From contig MCFG01000446.1 in the NCBI GenBank assembly GCA_002104895.1, forward strand, positions 1-12,500: a DNA stretch of 12,500 nt, read 5' to 3'. The notes under the pieces are model-generated. The model ran no database searches, had not been told where the DNA came from, and saw only the letters and a list, made by a program, of their open reading frames with translations. Source of the stretch: Anaeromyces robustus (taxonomy: Eukaryota > Neocallimastigomycota > Neocallimastigomycetes > Neocallimastigales > Neocallimastigaceae). The position numbers and the translations under genes are program-made. This document shows, piece by piece, positions 1-8,951 of the stretch. Position 1 is the first letter of the stretch. Every line of letters starts with the position of its first letter.

Positions 1-753
1 ATGAAAAATATATATTTAATAACTATAGTTTTAATTATTCTTTTGAATAATTATGTAAATAGCCAATCAATAAAATGTTCCATAGATGATCCAAATTCAT
101 GCAAAAGTGTTAAAAATCTTTATAACAAAAATTATAATGAAACATTTGTATGTGGTCATTTAGATACTATAAAAGATACAATATGTATTCCAAAATCTAT
201 GGCAACTTGTGAATCTGATGAAGATTGTAAAGGAATGGATTATAAACGTATTAATAAAGATTTTTCATTTTGTTATGTAAACCCACAATATAATGTTACA
301 ACAAAACAATGTTTTACAAAACATTCAGAAAATGGTTATTGTCTTGATAATAATCATTGTCAACCGAAATACATGTGTATTAAAAATCAGTGTCACTTAG
401 CAAATGAAGAAACAATATCATCAATATTAAAGTTTAAAAGAAGCTTTAATAGTGATATGCTAATAATTTCATTATGTATTATTATTCCACTTGTATTTGT
501 TTGTTTAGTTGTTAGTTGTGTTGTATATGCAAAAAAATATTATGAAAAACATGAATTAAAAAATAGTCAAATTACAAATATTTCATCATTTAACTCAATG
601 AATTATAATTCTAGAAATATCATGTATAGCCGAAGTACAAATACAAATAATGGTAGTATAATACATGGTTCTGGTTTAAATTATGAATTTTACAACGGAG
701 ATCCATATCATTCTCATTCCTCCTCTAATACTAAAAGTAGCAATAGCAATAGC

Positions 754-815
<62 letters not shown>

Positions 816-1581
816 TGATAATAATAATAATAATTATAATAAAATGAATTATGATAATGGTAATGATAATGATCTAAAGTTTAATCAACAATTATTAATG
901 ACGAAAAATTACAGATTACAAGGATATGGTACAAATTCATTACCACGTTCAATTACTTCTTCTCCAATATTATATGGTTATTCAGGTAATTCTCGTAAAG
1001 AAGATGAAATAATAACTGGCAATGGTGAAATGAAATTAAATCATTCTTCATTGAATAGTTCAACTGGTCATTCAAGACATTCATCATTACCAAGATTTTC
1101 ATCACTACCAAGACAACCACCACGTTCTTATACATCAAATAACAGACCAAAAATTGATGATATTAATTTAAATTATAATATTAAAATGAATACACCTCGT
1201 AAAGAGAAAAGAATAAGTGTTAGTCCACCATTAAAGGATTGGAATGAAACTTATAATACTGTTGATTCAGATTCAAATAATGAAAATGAGACTAAACATA
1301 AAACGAAAGATGATTCAAATAACAAACCAGACACTCCAAAAACATATGATAATGAACAATTATATCATGATTACTTAATGGCATTATCACCTAATTTTAA
1401 TAAAAAGAATAATCAAAATGATGATTATAAAAGTGATAGTGAAGATATTACACTTAAAAATATGAGTTTTTCTTCTACTTCATCAAAAACATTAGTACAA
1501 GATAAACAATTATATAATAATATTGTATATATTCAAGAGAAGCCATCATATTATTCAAGGAAATATAGAGAAAATATATAA
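1..1581 (+). CDS. Single-pass membrane protein with Cys-rich ectodomain and poly-Asn tail
   Basis: Complete intronless frame of 526 residues. Residues 1 to about 21 are a hydrophobic signal peptide. Residues 22-150 form an ectodomain with 12 cysteines (26, 34, 51, 62, 70, 76, 91, 104, 114, 120, 126, 131) and N-glycosylation sequons at N46 and N98. The spacing in CESDEDC and NGYCLDNNHC resembles small disulfide-rich modules of the Dickkopf or whey-acidic type, but I cannot assign a family. Residues about 153-176 are a strong transmembrane helix followed by basic residues (AKKYYEKH), so the roughly 350-residue tail should be cytoplasmic. The tail holds a run of 19 Asn, Ser-rich stretches, an SH3-ligand-like PxxPxR (370-375) and Ser-Pro sites (for example S408-P409), which suggests phosphorylation or scaffolding. 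There is no kinase or enzyme domain. The ATG is the first base of the window, so its upstream context is unseen, but the signal peptide supports this start. The topology is well supported; the role as receptor or surface sensor is inference. Confidence 0.85.
754..810 (+). repeat. (AAT)19 microsatellite coding for poly-Asn
   Basis: Nineteen consecutive AAT codons lie inside the tail of the membrane-protein gene, preceded by alternating AGC-AAT (Ser-Asn) codons and followed by more Asn/Asp/Lys. The run uses only AAT, so replication slippage is the likely origin and the length is probably polymorphic. It stays in frame. Confidence 0.95.
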
Positions 1582-1808
1582 TTTAAAAAAAGAAAATGAA
1601 AAATTATATATATTTAGATTAAAACTAACCTTTTTTTTTTTTTTTTAGAAAAATTTAAAAAAAAAATAAAATTTAAAAAAAAAAATGAAAAATTAAATTT
1701 TAAAAATTGGAAATAAAAGAAAAAAAAATTAAATAATAAAAAAAATTAAAAAGTAAAGTATTAAAAAAAAAAAAAAAAAAAAAGTAAAAGAGTTAAAAAA
1801 TAAAGAAT

Positions 1809-1839
<31 letters not shown>

Positions 1840-2489
1840 GAATTGAAAAATAAAACATAAAAAATAAGAAGTAAAAAGTTAAAAATAAAAATTATAAAAT
1901 AATAATAATAAAAAAAAAAATTAATAAATTGTGTATAATAATTTATATCTTTTATTTTCTTTAAAAAAAATATACCTTTTCTTTTATTTTTTAAATAAAT
2001 AAATAAAAATAATTTAAATTATAAAAGGAAAAAAAAAACACTAAATATATATCGAACAACGAAATAACGAAAAATAAAAATAAAAAATAAAAAAATAAAA
2101 ATAAAAATAAAAATAAAAAAAAATAAAAAATAAAAATAAAAATAAAAAAATATTAAATAATAAAAAAAAAATTAAATAAAAAAAAAATAAAATGAAATAA
2201 AATATTAAATAAAATAACAATTAATTATGTAATAAAATATTATATATGTATATTTTAATTTCTTTTTTAGTGTTATGTTTATATGTGCTTTTATTATTTA
2301 ATAGAAAGAGAAAATTACAGTATTGTTTATATATATAATATTTGATACTTTTTTTTGTTTTAATTATTAAAATATGACAATATGTTTTTATCTTTTTTTT
2401 TTCTTCTTGTTTTATTTTATACATTTGAATTCATTTAAAGTGAAATATAAATAAAAATATTATTAATAAAATCATAAAATGCTAAATAA
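1582..2489. other. Intergenic A-rich low-complexity DNA
   Basis: No coding sequence recognised. The + strand from about 1650 to 2210 is strongly biased to A over T and is built from degenerate AAAAT/AAAAAT units (clearest at 1795-1870 and 2068-2155). The stretch from 2221 to 2489 is more balanced, with T tracts. It includes the 3' flank of the first gene. AATAAA-like strings are everywhere, so no polyadenylation site can be singled out. Confidence 0.7.
2207..2235 (+). repeat. 29-bp direct repeat, copy 1
   Basis: Perfect match to 3187-3215, in the same orientation and 980 bp away. The distinctive core is AACAATTAATTATGTAATAA, preceded by AAATAAAAT. The two copies bracket the decayed gene at 2490-2944. 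Confidence 0.75.
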
Positions 2490-2944
2490 GTTTATTCTGG
2501 TAATTCAATTACCGAAAATGAAATGTTATACTGTAACAATTATTCAGTAATTATTCAAAATGGTAAAATAATATACAGGGATCATAATAAAACATTAAAT
2601 TATGAAGAAATAAATGTTTATACAAAAGGAAGTTGTTTTAAAAAGTATTATTATTAAAATAAATGAAATAATATTCTGTGATAAAGAAGGCCTTTCTATA
2701 TATTCTCTAAAATTTGATAATGGTAAAAACGTTAAGAACAGTGTTTTAAAGTGTGAAAAATTGATTCCATAGTAAAAGAAGATAGTACTGGAAATATTCA
2801 ATGAAGTCATCCCCCTCCAAAAACTAAAGAACAGTATATATATAGCTAATAACAGATAAAGTATCACTACTAGATGAATTAAAAATATGAGAAATAAGTG
2901 AATTATATCAAAGTTATATTTATTCAAATGCTAATAAAAAATAA
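2490..2944 (+). pseudogene. Decayed protein-coding gene, frameshifted and stop-interrupted
   Basis: A coding trace can be followed on the + strand by changing frame three times. From 2490 it reads VYSGNSITENEMLYCNN and onward to GSCFK near 2642. The frame then shifts to EIIFCDKEGLSIYS through NSVLKCEK near 2760. Next it shifts to IDSIVKEDSTGNIQ, stop, SHPPPKTKEQYIYS near 2845. A last shift gives TDKVSLLDELKI, stop, EISELYQSYIYSNANKK and a terminal TAA at 2942-2944. Two internal TGA codons sit where a TGG or AGA could have been. The residue mix (Cys, Pro, Gly, Trp-poor, varied codons) and locally higher GC differ from the flanking A/T DNA, which supports former coding use. I do not recognise the family. 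The 5' boundary is uncertain: a TAA in the first frame precedes 2490, and an AG there could be an old splice acceptor. Confidence 0.65.
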
Positions 2945-3186
2945 AAATGTTTATATAATATAGATAATTATAAATATATATATAATGAATTTTTATGAAT
3001 ATTTCCATTATTGAATTTTTGGTTAAATAACTACTCATCATACATTTCCTAATATCATTGTTTTGTCAAAAACGAAAAATATATACATATATATATATAT
3101 ATATATTTGATATTTATATTATAAAAATTTGATAAAAAAAAATTATTATTATTTTTTAGCATAAGATAAAAAGAAAAGAAATTTTA

Positions 3187-3215
3187 AAATAAAATAACAA
3201 TTAATTATGTAATAA
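3187..3215 (+). repeat. 29-bp direct repeat, copy 2
   Basis: Second copy of the 29-bp sequence at 2207-2235, identical over the whole length. Flanking sequence diverges immediately on the right and is only loosely A/T-similar on the left. Confidence 0.75.
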
Positions 3216-3966
3216 TAAAAAATCAAATATATAGATTAGTTTCATATTATTATTATAGTTTTTCATTATTTTTATTATTATTTTATTTCATTTATTGAAT
3301 ATAATTATTTATTATACATTCTTTCTTTTAGATAATTGTTTATTATTATATAATTCTTATTTACTACTTTCTTTCTTTCTTTTTAATTATTATTACTTTC
3401 GTTTGCATCATTTAAGGTATATTAAATGAATAGTTTTATTATATTTATTAAGGAAAACTTTTTTAAAATTTATAATTTATCAATTATCCTTTTTTTTTTT
3501 TTATCGTCATATTTTTTTTTCTAAAAAAAAAAAAAAAAAAAACTAATATATATACATAATAATAATAATGAATAACGATATAGCATTATTCATTATATTT
3601 TGTAAATAATACATAGCTTCTAATGAATATGTGATAAAAAAAAAAAAAAAGAGGATAATTATAAATATTATAAATTTTATAATAATATTATTAGTTATAT
3701 TATATTATTTTATTTTATTTTATTTTTCATCTTTTTGAAAAGAGAAGTGATATATAAAGGATTCTTGAAAGGCAAATATTAAAATGATAACTTATATTTA
3801 CATTAATGATATATATAAATCTTTTTGATATATATATTATTAGAGATAATATAAATATAGGGTATGAAATGACAATAAAATAAATTATATATATTTAAAA
3901 TAAAAAATGTTGTAGAAGAATTTGAATGAATAATTAATTTCTTTCTTAAAAAAAAAAAAAAAAAAA

Positions 3967-4034
3967 AATTGATTCCTTTTCATATTATACTTTATATAAA
4001 AATTGATTCTTTTTCATATTATATTTTATATATA
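3967..4034. repeat. 34-bp tandem duplication (2 copies)
   Basis: Units 3967-4000 and 4001-4034 both begin AATTGATTC and contain TTTTCATATTATA. They differ at three of 34 positions. This is a recent head-to-tail duplication in noncoding DNA. Confidence 0.85.
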
Positions 4035-4163
4035 TATATATTATTCTTTAAATTTCATTATTTTATCTCATTTCATTTTTTGTTATAAATTCAAAAATGT
4101 GTATTTTATTATATTTTATTTTATTTTATTTTATTCTTTAGAAAAGAAAAGAAAATATTATTC

Positions 4164-4183
4164 TTTTCTAATTAATTAGAAAA
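4164..4183. repeat. 20-bp perfect palindrome downstream of the minus-strand gene
   Basis: TTTTCTAATTAATTAGAAAA equals its own reverse complement. It lies 46-66 bases beyond the stop codon of the gene at 4230-4562, so it would be in or near that gene's 3' UTR. A second inverted pair, AGAAAAGAA at 4140-4148 and TTCTTTTCT at 4161-4169, overlaps it, so alternative stem-loops are possible. Any role in 3'-end formation is only inference. Confidence 0.6.
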
Positions 4184-4229
4184 AAAAATAATATTAAAAA
4201 AAAAAAATAAAATAATATAAAAATATAAT

Positions 4230-4562
4230 TTAATAAGATAAAGAATATTGTTGTCTTCTTTGAGCTCTTAAAGCTTCTTTTGCTGCTTTCTTTTCTTTTT
4301 CTCTTTGTCTAATCTTTCTATGATCTCTTAAAATTTGGAAAGTACGGAATAAGTAAAGGGATGCAAGTTTTGAAGCAAAACCTTGAAGGAATGGGAAAAC
4401 CATATTATTAACTACAAATGGTTTTATATTTCTTTTTATAATAACAGTTGTCTTTTCTTGACTTTTTGGAACAGCAGCAATGGTATTATATTCATTTTCA
4501 AGTTTCTCTTGTTGAGATTGTATTATTTTATTAGTTTCTGTAATAATTCCTTTTATTTCCAT
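4230..4562 (-). CDS. Small basic protein of unknown function, 110 aa
   Basis: Complete intronless frame of 110 residues with an A-rich start context (TAAAAATGG). Codon use and mixed composition stand out sharply from the T-rich flanks. Residues 1-45 are polar and probably helical. Residues about 48-76 (PFVVNNMVFPFLQGFASKLA and the following SLYLFRTFQIL) are hydrophobic to amphipathic and could be a single membrane-embedded segment. Residues 78-104 are strongly basic and helical (RDHRKIRQREKEKKAAKEAL), a likely coiled coil or a positively charged membrane-flanking arm. A short hydrophobic segment next to a basic helix is common in small organelle-membrane proteins (mitochondrion, hydrogenosome or ER), but there is no diagnostic motif and I do not recognise the family. 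The gene is divergent from the SVIP-like gene across 2.7 kb. Reality of the gene is likely; function is unknown. Confidence 0.75.
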   Translation of the reverse strand: MEIKGIITETNKIIQSQQEKLENEYNTIAAVPKSQEKTTVIIKRNIKPFVVNNMVFPFLQGFASKLASLYLFRTFQILRDHRKIRQREKEKKAAKEALRAQRRQQYSLSY

Positions 4563-7302
4563 TTTTATTTAATTATTTTTTTTTTTACTTCTTCTTTATC
4601 TTTATTTTTATTTATTTATTTATTTATTTGTTTGTTTTATTTTTATTTTTGTTTTAATTTTGTTTTTATTTTTAAACTTGTTACTTTTATTTTATTTTAT
4701 TTTTTTTTTTCCTGTGTTCTTCATAAAAACAACTCTTCATTTATTATTATTATTTATATTTATACATATAAAAAATAATATTTTGAATTATTAATATATT
4801 ATTATTATTATTATAAAAAATCATTCATTATTTATGTTAAAGTAATATAAAAATGTAATTATTTTTGTTAATTGGAATTATATTCAATTTTTGAAATAAT
4901 AATATTATGTTATAAATAAATAAAAATTGGTTTATGCAAATATATAAAATATAATATTACAAAAATAAATACAATCAGTAAATTTATTATTTATTTAAAA
5001 TATATATATATATTTATGTTTATATAAATTAAGATTAAGTGAGAAATTTAATGGTAAAAATATAAATAATTTATAATAGATGTATTACACCAATAATAGA
5101 TTTTATATAATTAATATTATTTTTTTGTTATTATTATATTATTATTATTATTATTATTTTTAATAAATAATAATAAGTTTATGTTATTATATATTATTTA
5201 ATAATAATAAATATTTCATTTACTCAAAATATTTTTTATATTATTAAAGAGTAATATTAAAAACAAGAAAAATATAAATGGATTTCAAAAAATACATACC
5301 TAAATTCCTATTACTTTTTTTAATAAAATAAATTAAAGATAGATTTATATATATTATTTATTTTAATCTTATAATATTCATAAAAAAAGAATTATTATCC
5401 ATAAAATAAGTATTACAATAAATTAATTCAAAAATTACATAGATTTTATTCAATCATTCATAAATCATTTTTTATTTATGAATTTTTTAATATAATAATA
5501 TTTTGTGCTACCTAGAATTAAAATATTTTTTTTTTGTTGAAGTTTGGATATATAAACCTGACAAGTGTTCTTTTACTAGATGTATTTCTTTTTTATTATA
5601 TGTATAATACATATAAATTGAATTTTAAATGAAGAATGACTTTGAAAAAATTACATTTATGTTAAAATTCTAATGTTTAAACATACGGACTAGTCGATAA
5701 TAAATTATTTTTAAAAAATGAATATAAAAATAATTTGTTATCAACTATGATAACTCAAATCAAAAAAAAAATTATTTATAAGAAAATATAATAAACTTGA
5801 GATATAAATTATTATATCATTTATAAATAATGAAGTTTTAAAATAAAAAATCTAATATATTTTTGACTGATTTAATATTCTTTATTATATTATTTATTCT
5901 AATTTGATTTTATTGGCAATGTTAATAACATATGACATATTGAATTGATATGAACAATTTTTTTAATAGTTAATAATTTATTTGAAAATAAAAATTCTTT
6001 AATAATATTTTGTTTTTATATTCTTAATGTTTTTAAAAATATAATTTTAAATAAAATTTTATAATATAATATAATAATATAAAATAAATGAAAAATATTA
6101 TAATATTTTACTAAAAATTTCAAATTTTACAAAATTTCTTTATTAAATATTAGTTTGAAAGATGTTAATAGTTTAATATATATTTTTTTGTAAAGTGATT
6201 TAATCTTTGTTTTATTGTTCGTTTTATATATATATATTTTATTTTTTTTAGTAGTTTTTTTTTTTTGCATTTAATATAAAAAATACTTAAATATATATAT
6301 ATAAATTATATGTATTATATAATCAAAATTTACAATGCAGAAAATCTTTTTAAAATAATAATATATGTAAATATATTTTAAAAACAAATAAAATTAATAA
6401 AAAAAAATTTTTTTTTAATACTTTGATATATAAAAAATTCATAGAAAAAAAATTTTAAAATTATATTTTAAAGATTTCTTTTTTGTTTTTAAAGTTTTAT
6501 ACATATTTGTTAATATTGATTTTTGGTTTTTTTACACAAAATCTTTATTAAATATTATCTTAAAAAAATAATATGACTAAAAATTAATATAAAGTTATAA
6601 CATAATTAAATTAAATAATATAATTTATAATATATTACAATATATTATATTATATTTGAATATATTATAATTTTAATTAAAACAATTATAAAAATAAAAA
6701 TTTAAAAAAAATAAAAAAATAAAAAAAAATTTTTTTCTTTTTAATTCTTATAAATAATAAATTAATAAATAAGAAATTTAAAAAATAAAAGGAAAAAGAA
6801 AGGGAAAAAAGAATTAAAATTGGTAGATTTTAAATTTCTAAAATCAATTATACTTATATATATACGATAAAAAAAAGAATTTCAGTTTATATATATTAAT
6901 ATATTAAATAAAAAAAGAAAAATAAAATAAAAAGTAAGTTAATATTTATTTATTTATTTTTTTTCAAGAAAAAAAAAGGGGAAATTTCTTTATTTTAATA
7001 TAAATAAAATTATAAATTAATAAATGTCATTTGTTTTATTTACTAAAATAAATAACAAAAACTTATAATAAGTATATTTAAACAAATAAAAAAATAATTT
7101 AATAGTGTAGATTTTTATATAAATATTGTTATTATTATATTTTACTAATTATATATATATATATATTTCTATTTTACATTTCTTTTAATTTAAAAATTTC
7201 TAAAAAACATTTATTCACAAATATTTTGTTTTTAAATTTTATTTAATAATATAAAAACAGCCATAAGAATATTATATTTAAGTATAATTATTATTATCAA
7301 AA
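4563..7302. other. 2.7-kb divergent intergenic A/T desert
   Basis: Lies between the divergent starts at 4562 and 7303 and must hold both promoters. It contains TTTA repeats (about 4605-4640), ATT repeats (about 5134-5158), TA runs and AT-rich hairpins (for example TTATATGTAT-A-ATACATATAA at about 5597-5617). No gene is supported. Two weak coding-like patches are described among the findings (5278-5331 and about 5515-5620). No tRNA or other structured RNA was recognised. Confidence 0.6.
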
Positions 7303-8062
7303 ATGGGTCAATGTTTAGGAAAACAAAAAAATGTTAAAACTTATGATTCATATAAATTAGATAATAGGGTAGCTTCCAAGGACAACACATATCAAAAGAA
7401 AGTTGAAAAAAAAACACAAGAAGAAACTTTAGACGAAAAAAGACGTAAAGCAGCTGAAGCAGCTGAAAAAAGAATGAATAAGGTATATAGTTTTATAACA
7501 TAAATATATATATATATGTTTATATTATTAATTTTGTAATTTTTTTTTTTAATGAACATTTCATTATCATTTTTAATATTATAACCAATCTATCTTGAAA
7601 TTTTTTATTAATTTATAATTTTTTTTATATTAAAAATATATCATTTTTAATAATTCATTATTAATTTATATTTTATATAAATATATTTAATATTTAAATA
7701 TTAAATTAACAATATATAATAATTTCAAAATAATAAAAAAATAATAATAATTTTAATAATAAATTAAATTATAATAACAAAAGCAAAGTAGTAAAGGTGT
7801 TGTTAACAATGGAGGAAAATTAAGTAAAAACATTGAAAAACAAAAATCTATTGGACCAGGTAGATCAGGTGATTTCTATAAAGGAAAAAATGAAGACTTG
7901 GATCCTTCAAAAGTAATTAATTATATATTAATTATATATAATACTTAAATATAATTATAATTTTGTTTATTTTATCTAACTGTTTTATTTTTGAAAATAT
8001 ATTATATTCATTTATATTTATATATATAACATTAATTTAACATATATTTATAGTGGAATTAA
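7303..8062 (+). CDS. Small VCP/p97-interacting protein (SVIP-like), 3 exons
   Basis: Exons 7303-7482, 7784-7912 and 8054-8062 join in phase 0 to give 105 residues. The start MGQCLGK has Gly2 for N-myristoylation and Cys4 for palmitoylation, as in animal SVIP (MGLC...). Residues 43-60, LDEKRRKAAEAAEKRMNK, contain the VCP-interacting motif RX5AAX2R (R47, A53-A54, R57). The C-terminal half (KGVVNNGGKLSKNIEKQ, then GPGRSGDF) and the end K-W-N keep the Gly/Lys-rich tail and near-terminal Trp of the family. Human SVIP is about 77 residues; this one has an extended N-terminal linker. SVIP binds the N-domain of the AAA ATPase p97/Cdc48 at membranes and restrains ER-associated degradation in animals. 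The same role here is inferred. The A-rich context of the ATG supports the start. If intron 2 were retained, the protein would end 11 residues into it instead. Confidence 0.85.
7483..7783 (+). other. Intron 1 of the SVIP-like gene
   Basis: GTATAT donor after codon AAG and AACAAAAG acceptor, 301 bases, phase 0. An in-frame TAA at 7501-7503 inside it shows that it must be removed. Nearly pure A/T. Confidence 0.85.
7913..8053 (+). other. Intron 2 of the SVIP-like gene
   Basis: GTAATT donor and TATTTATAG acceptor, 141 bases, phase 0. Removal leaves a last coding exon of only Trp-Asn-stop. The support is the family's conserved near-terminal Trp; other acceptors are possible. Confidence 0.65.
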
Positions 8063-8272
8063 AATAAAATAGATAGAATAAATTATTCAATTTAATAAAC
8101 ATAATATTATTTAAATTAAATATTAAAATATTTATCAATTTGCACTGTTAAGAAATGATAAAGTAAGAAGAAGGAAAAATAAAGAAAAGAAATATATATA
8201 ATAAAAATATTTTATATATTAACATATATATATATATTATATCATAATTTCAATATATGAATTATTCTTCTT

Positions 8273-8311
<39 letters not shown>

Positions 8312-8689
8312 ATTATTATAAATGTTATTATTCTCTTAACAATATTATTTATATTAAACAATATATACTTGTTTTCATTTCTTTTTTTTTTTTTCCTTTT
8401 CTCATTCATTCTTATATATATAATCACATTTCCTTATAATATTTTTCATTCTATATTTTCTTTAAGAAAATGATATCATAATAAAAAGAAAAAAAAAAAG
8501 AGAAATAATTAACAATTTCTAACAGAATTTATCATTATTATGAACAAATTTAAAAGTTTTATTTTTGTACAAAATATAATGATAATAATAATAATAATAT
8601 ATATATATATAAAAGAAATGTATTACTTATATATATATATATATTAATATAATATAAAATATTTTTATTATTATTATTATTAAATTAAT
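8063..8689. other. 3' flank of the SVIP-like gene and intergenic DNA
   Basis: No gene seen. A 34-base A homopolymer lies at 8277-8310, with TA and ATA/ATT microsatellites around 8580-8685. An apparent open frame over 8257-8439 is just poly-A read as poly-Lys and flanking A/T. Confidence 0.6.
8277..8310. repeat. 34-base poly(A) homopolymer
   Basis: Uninterrupted run of 34 A. It is the longest homopolymer in the window and a likely assembly-uncertain and length-polymorphic site. Confidence 0.95.
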
Positions 8690-8809
8690 TTATTTTTTAC
8701 TTAACAAATAATAAGTTTTTCCAGCATTGTCAGTTTTACATTGGCTAATAAAGTCACCCTAATTTTCTTTAATTTCATTACATTCATTAATACTTTCAGC
8801 ATTTTTAAT
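8690..8809 (-). pseudogene. Short coding relic on the minus strand
   Basis: Read on the minus strand, the sequence gives NAESINECNEIKEN, a TAG at 8759-8761, then in the same frame GDFISQCKTDNAGKTYYLLS and KK followed by TAA (8690-8692). The composition (Cys, Gly, Thr, Asp, GC-containing codons) is unlike the surrounding A/T. This suggests the 3' end of a former gene, perhaps encoding a Cys-containing secreted or surface protein, broken by a stop. The alternative is a terminal exon whose upstream exons are too degraded to see. Family not recognised. Confidence 0.45.
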
Positions 8810-8871
8810 TATTATTTTTATCATATAAAATATTTTAAAAGATGAAAAGTAAAAATAAAATAAATAAAAAT

Positions 8872-8898
8872 AATGAAAATAATGAAAATAATGAATAA
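8872..8898. repeat. 9-bp tandem repeat (AATGAAAAT)
   Basis: Three contiguous units; the last is changed to AATGAATAA. Confidence 0.8.
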
Positions 8899-8951
8899 CT
8901 AAATAAAAAGATAATATATACATTATTAATATAAAATAAAATAAAATAATT

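Larger units (their letters stand above)
2945..4229. other. Intergenic A/T desert with repeats
   Basis: No intact gene recognised. It contains a TA microsatellite (about 3087-3107), a CTTT run (about 3367-3383), A and T homopolymers (3523-3542, 3951-3968), a 34-bp tandem duplication and a palindrome (listed separately). A short stretch at about 2990-3050 has slightly more mixed codons but no readable family. Confidence 0.6.

Noticed and set aside
953-1150. 65-codon minus-strand open frame inside the membrane-protein gene
   Set aside because: Antisense to a well-supported long coding frame.
2221-2424. 67-codon minus-strand open frame
   Set aside because: Lys/Ile/Tyr low-complexity reading of A/T-rich DNA with no motif.
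2595-2927. 110-codon minus-strand open frame
   Set aside because: It is the antisense shadow of the decayed + strand gene at 2490-2944. Its Phe/Ile/Leu-rich translation has no protein-like pattern, while the + strand does.
2207-3215. LTR retrotransposon or CRISPR-like array suggested by the direct repeats
   Set aside because: Only two 29-bp copies at 980 bp. No reverse transcriptase, integrase, primer-binding site or regularly spaced repeats.
4383-4778. 131-codon plus-strand open frame
   Set aside because: Overlaps the small minus-strand gene antisense, then runs into TTTA repeats. Translation is Phe/Leu/Ile/Tyr low complexity.
4563-7302. tRNA or structured RNA genes in the long desert
   Set aside because: No GC-bearing cloverleaf elements or B-box-like GGTTCGAATCC were seen. 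Hairpins found are simple AT palindromes expected at this composition.
8257-8439. 60-codon plus-strand open frame
   Set aside because: Created by the 34-base poly(A) tract (poly-Lys) and A/T flanks; no coding character.
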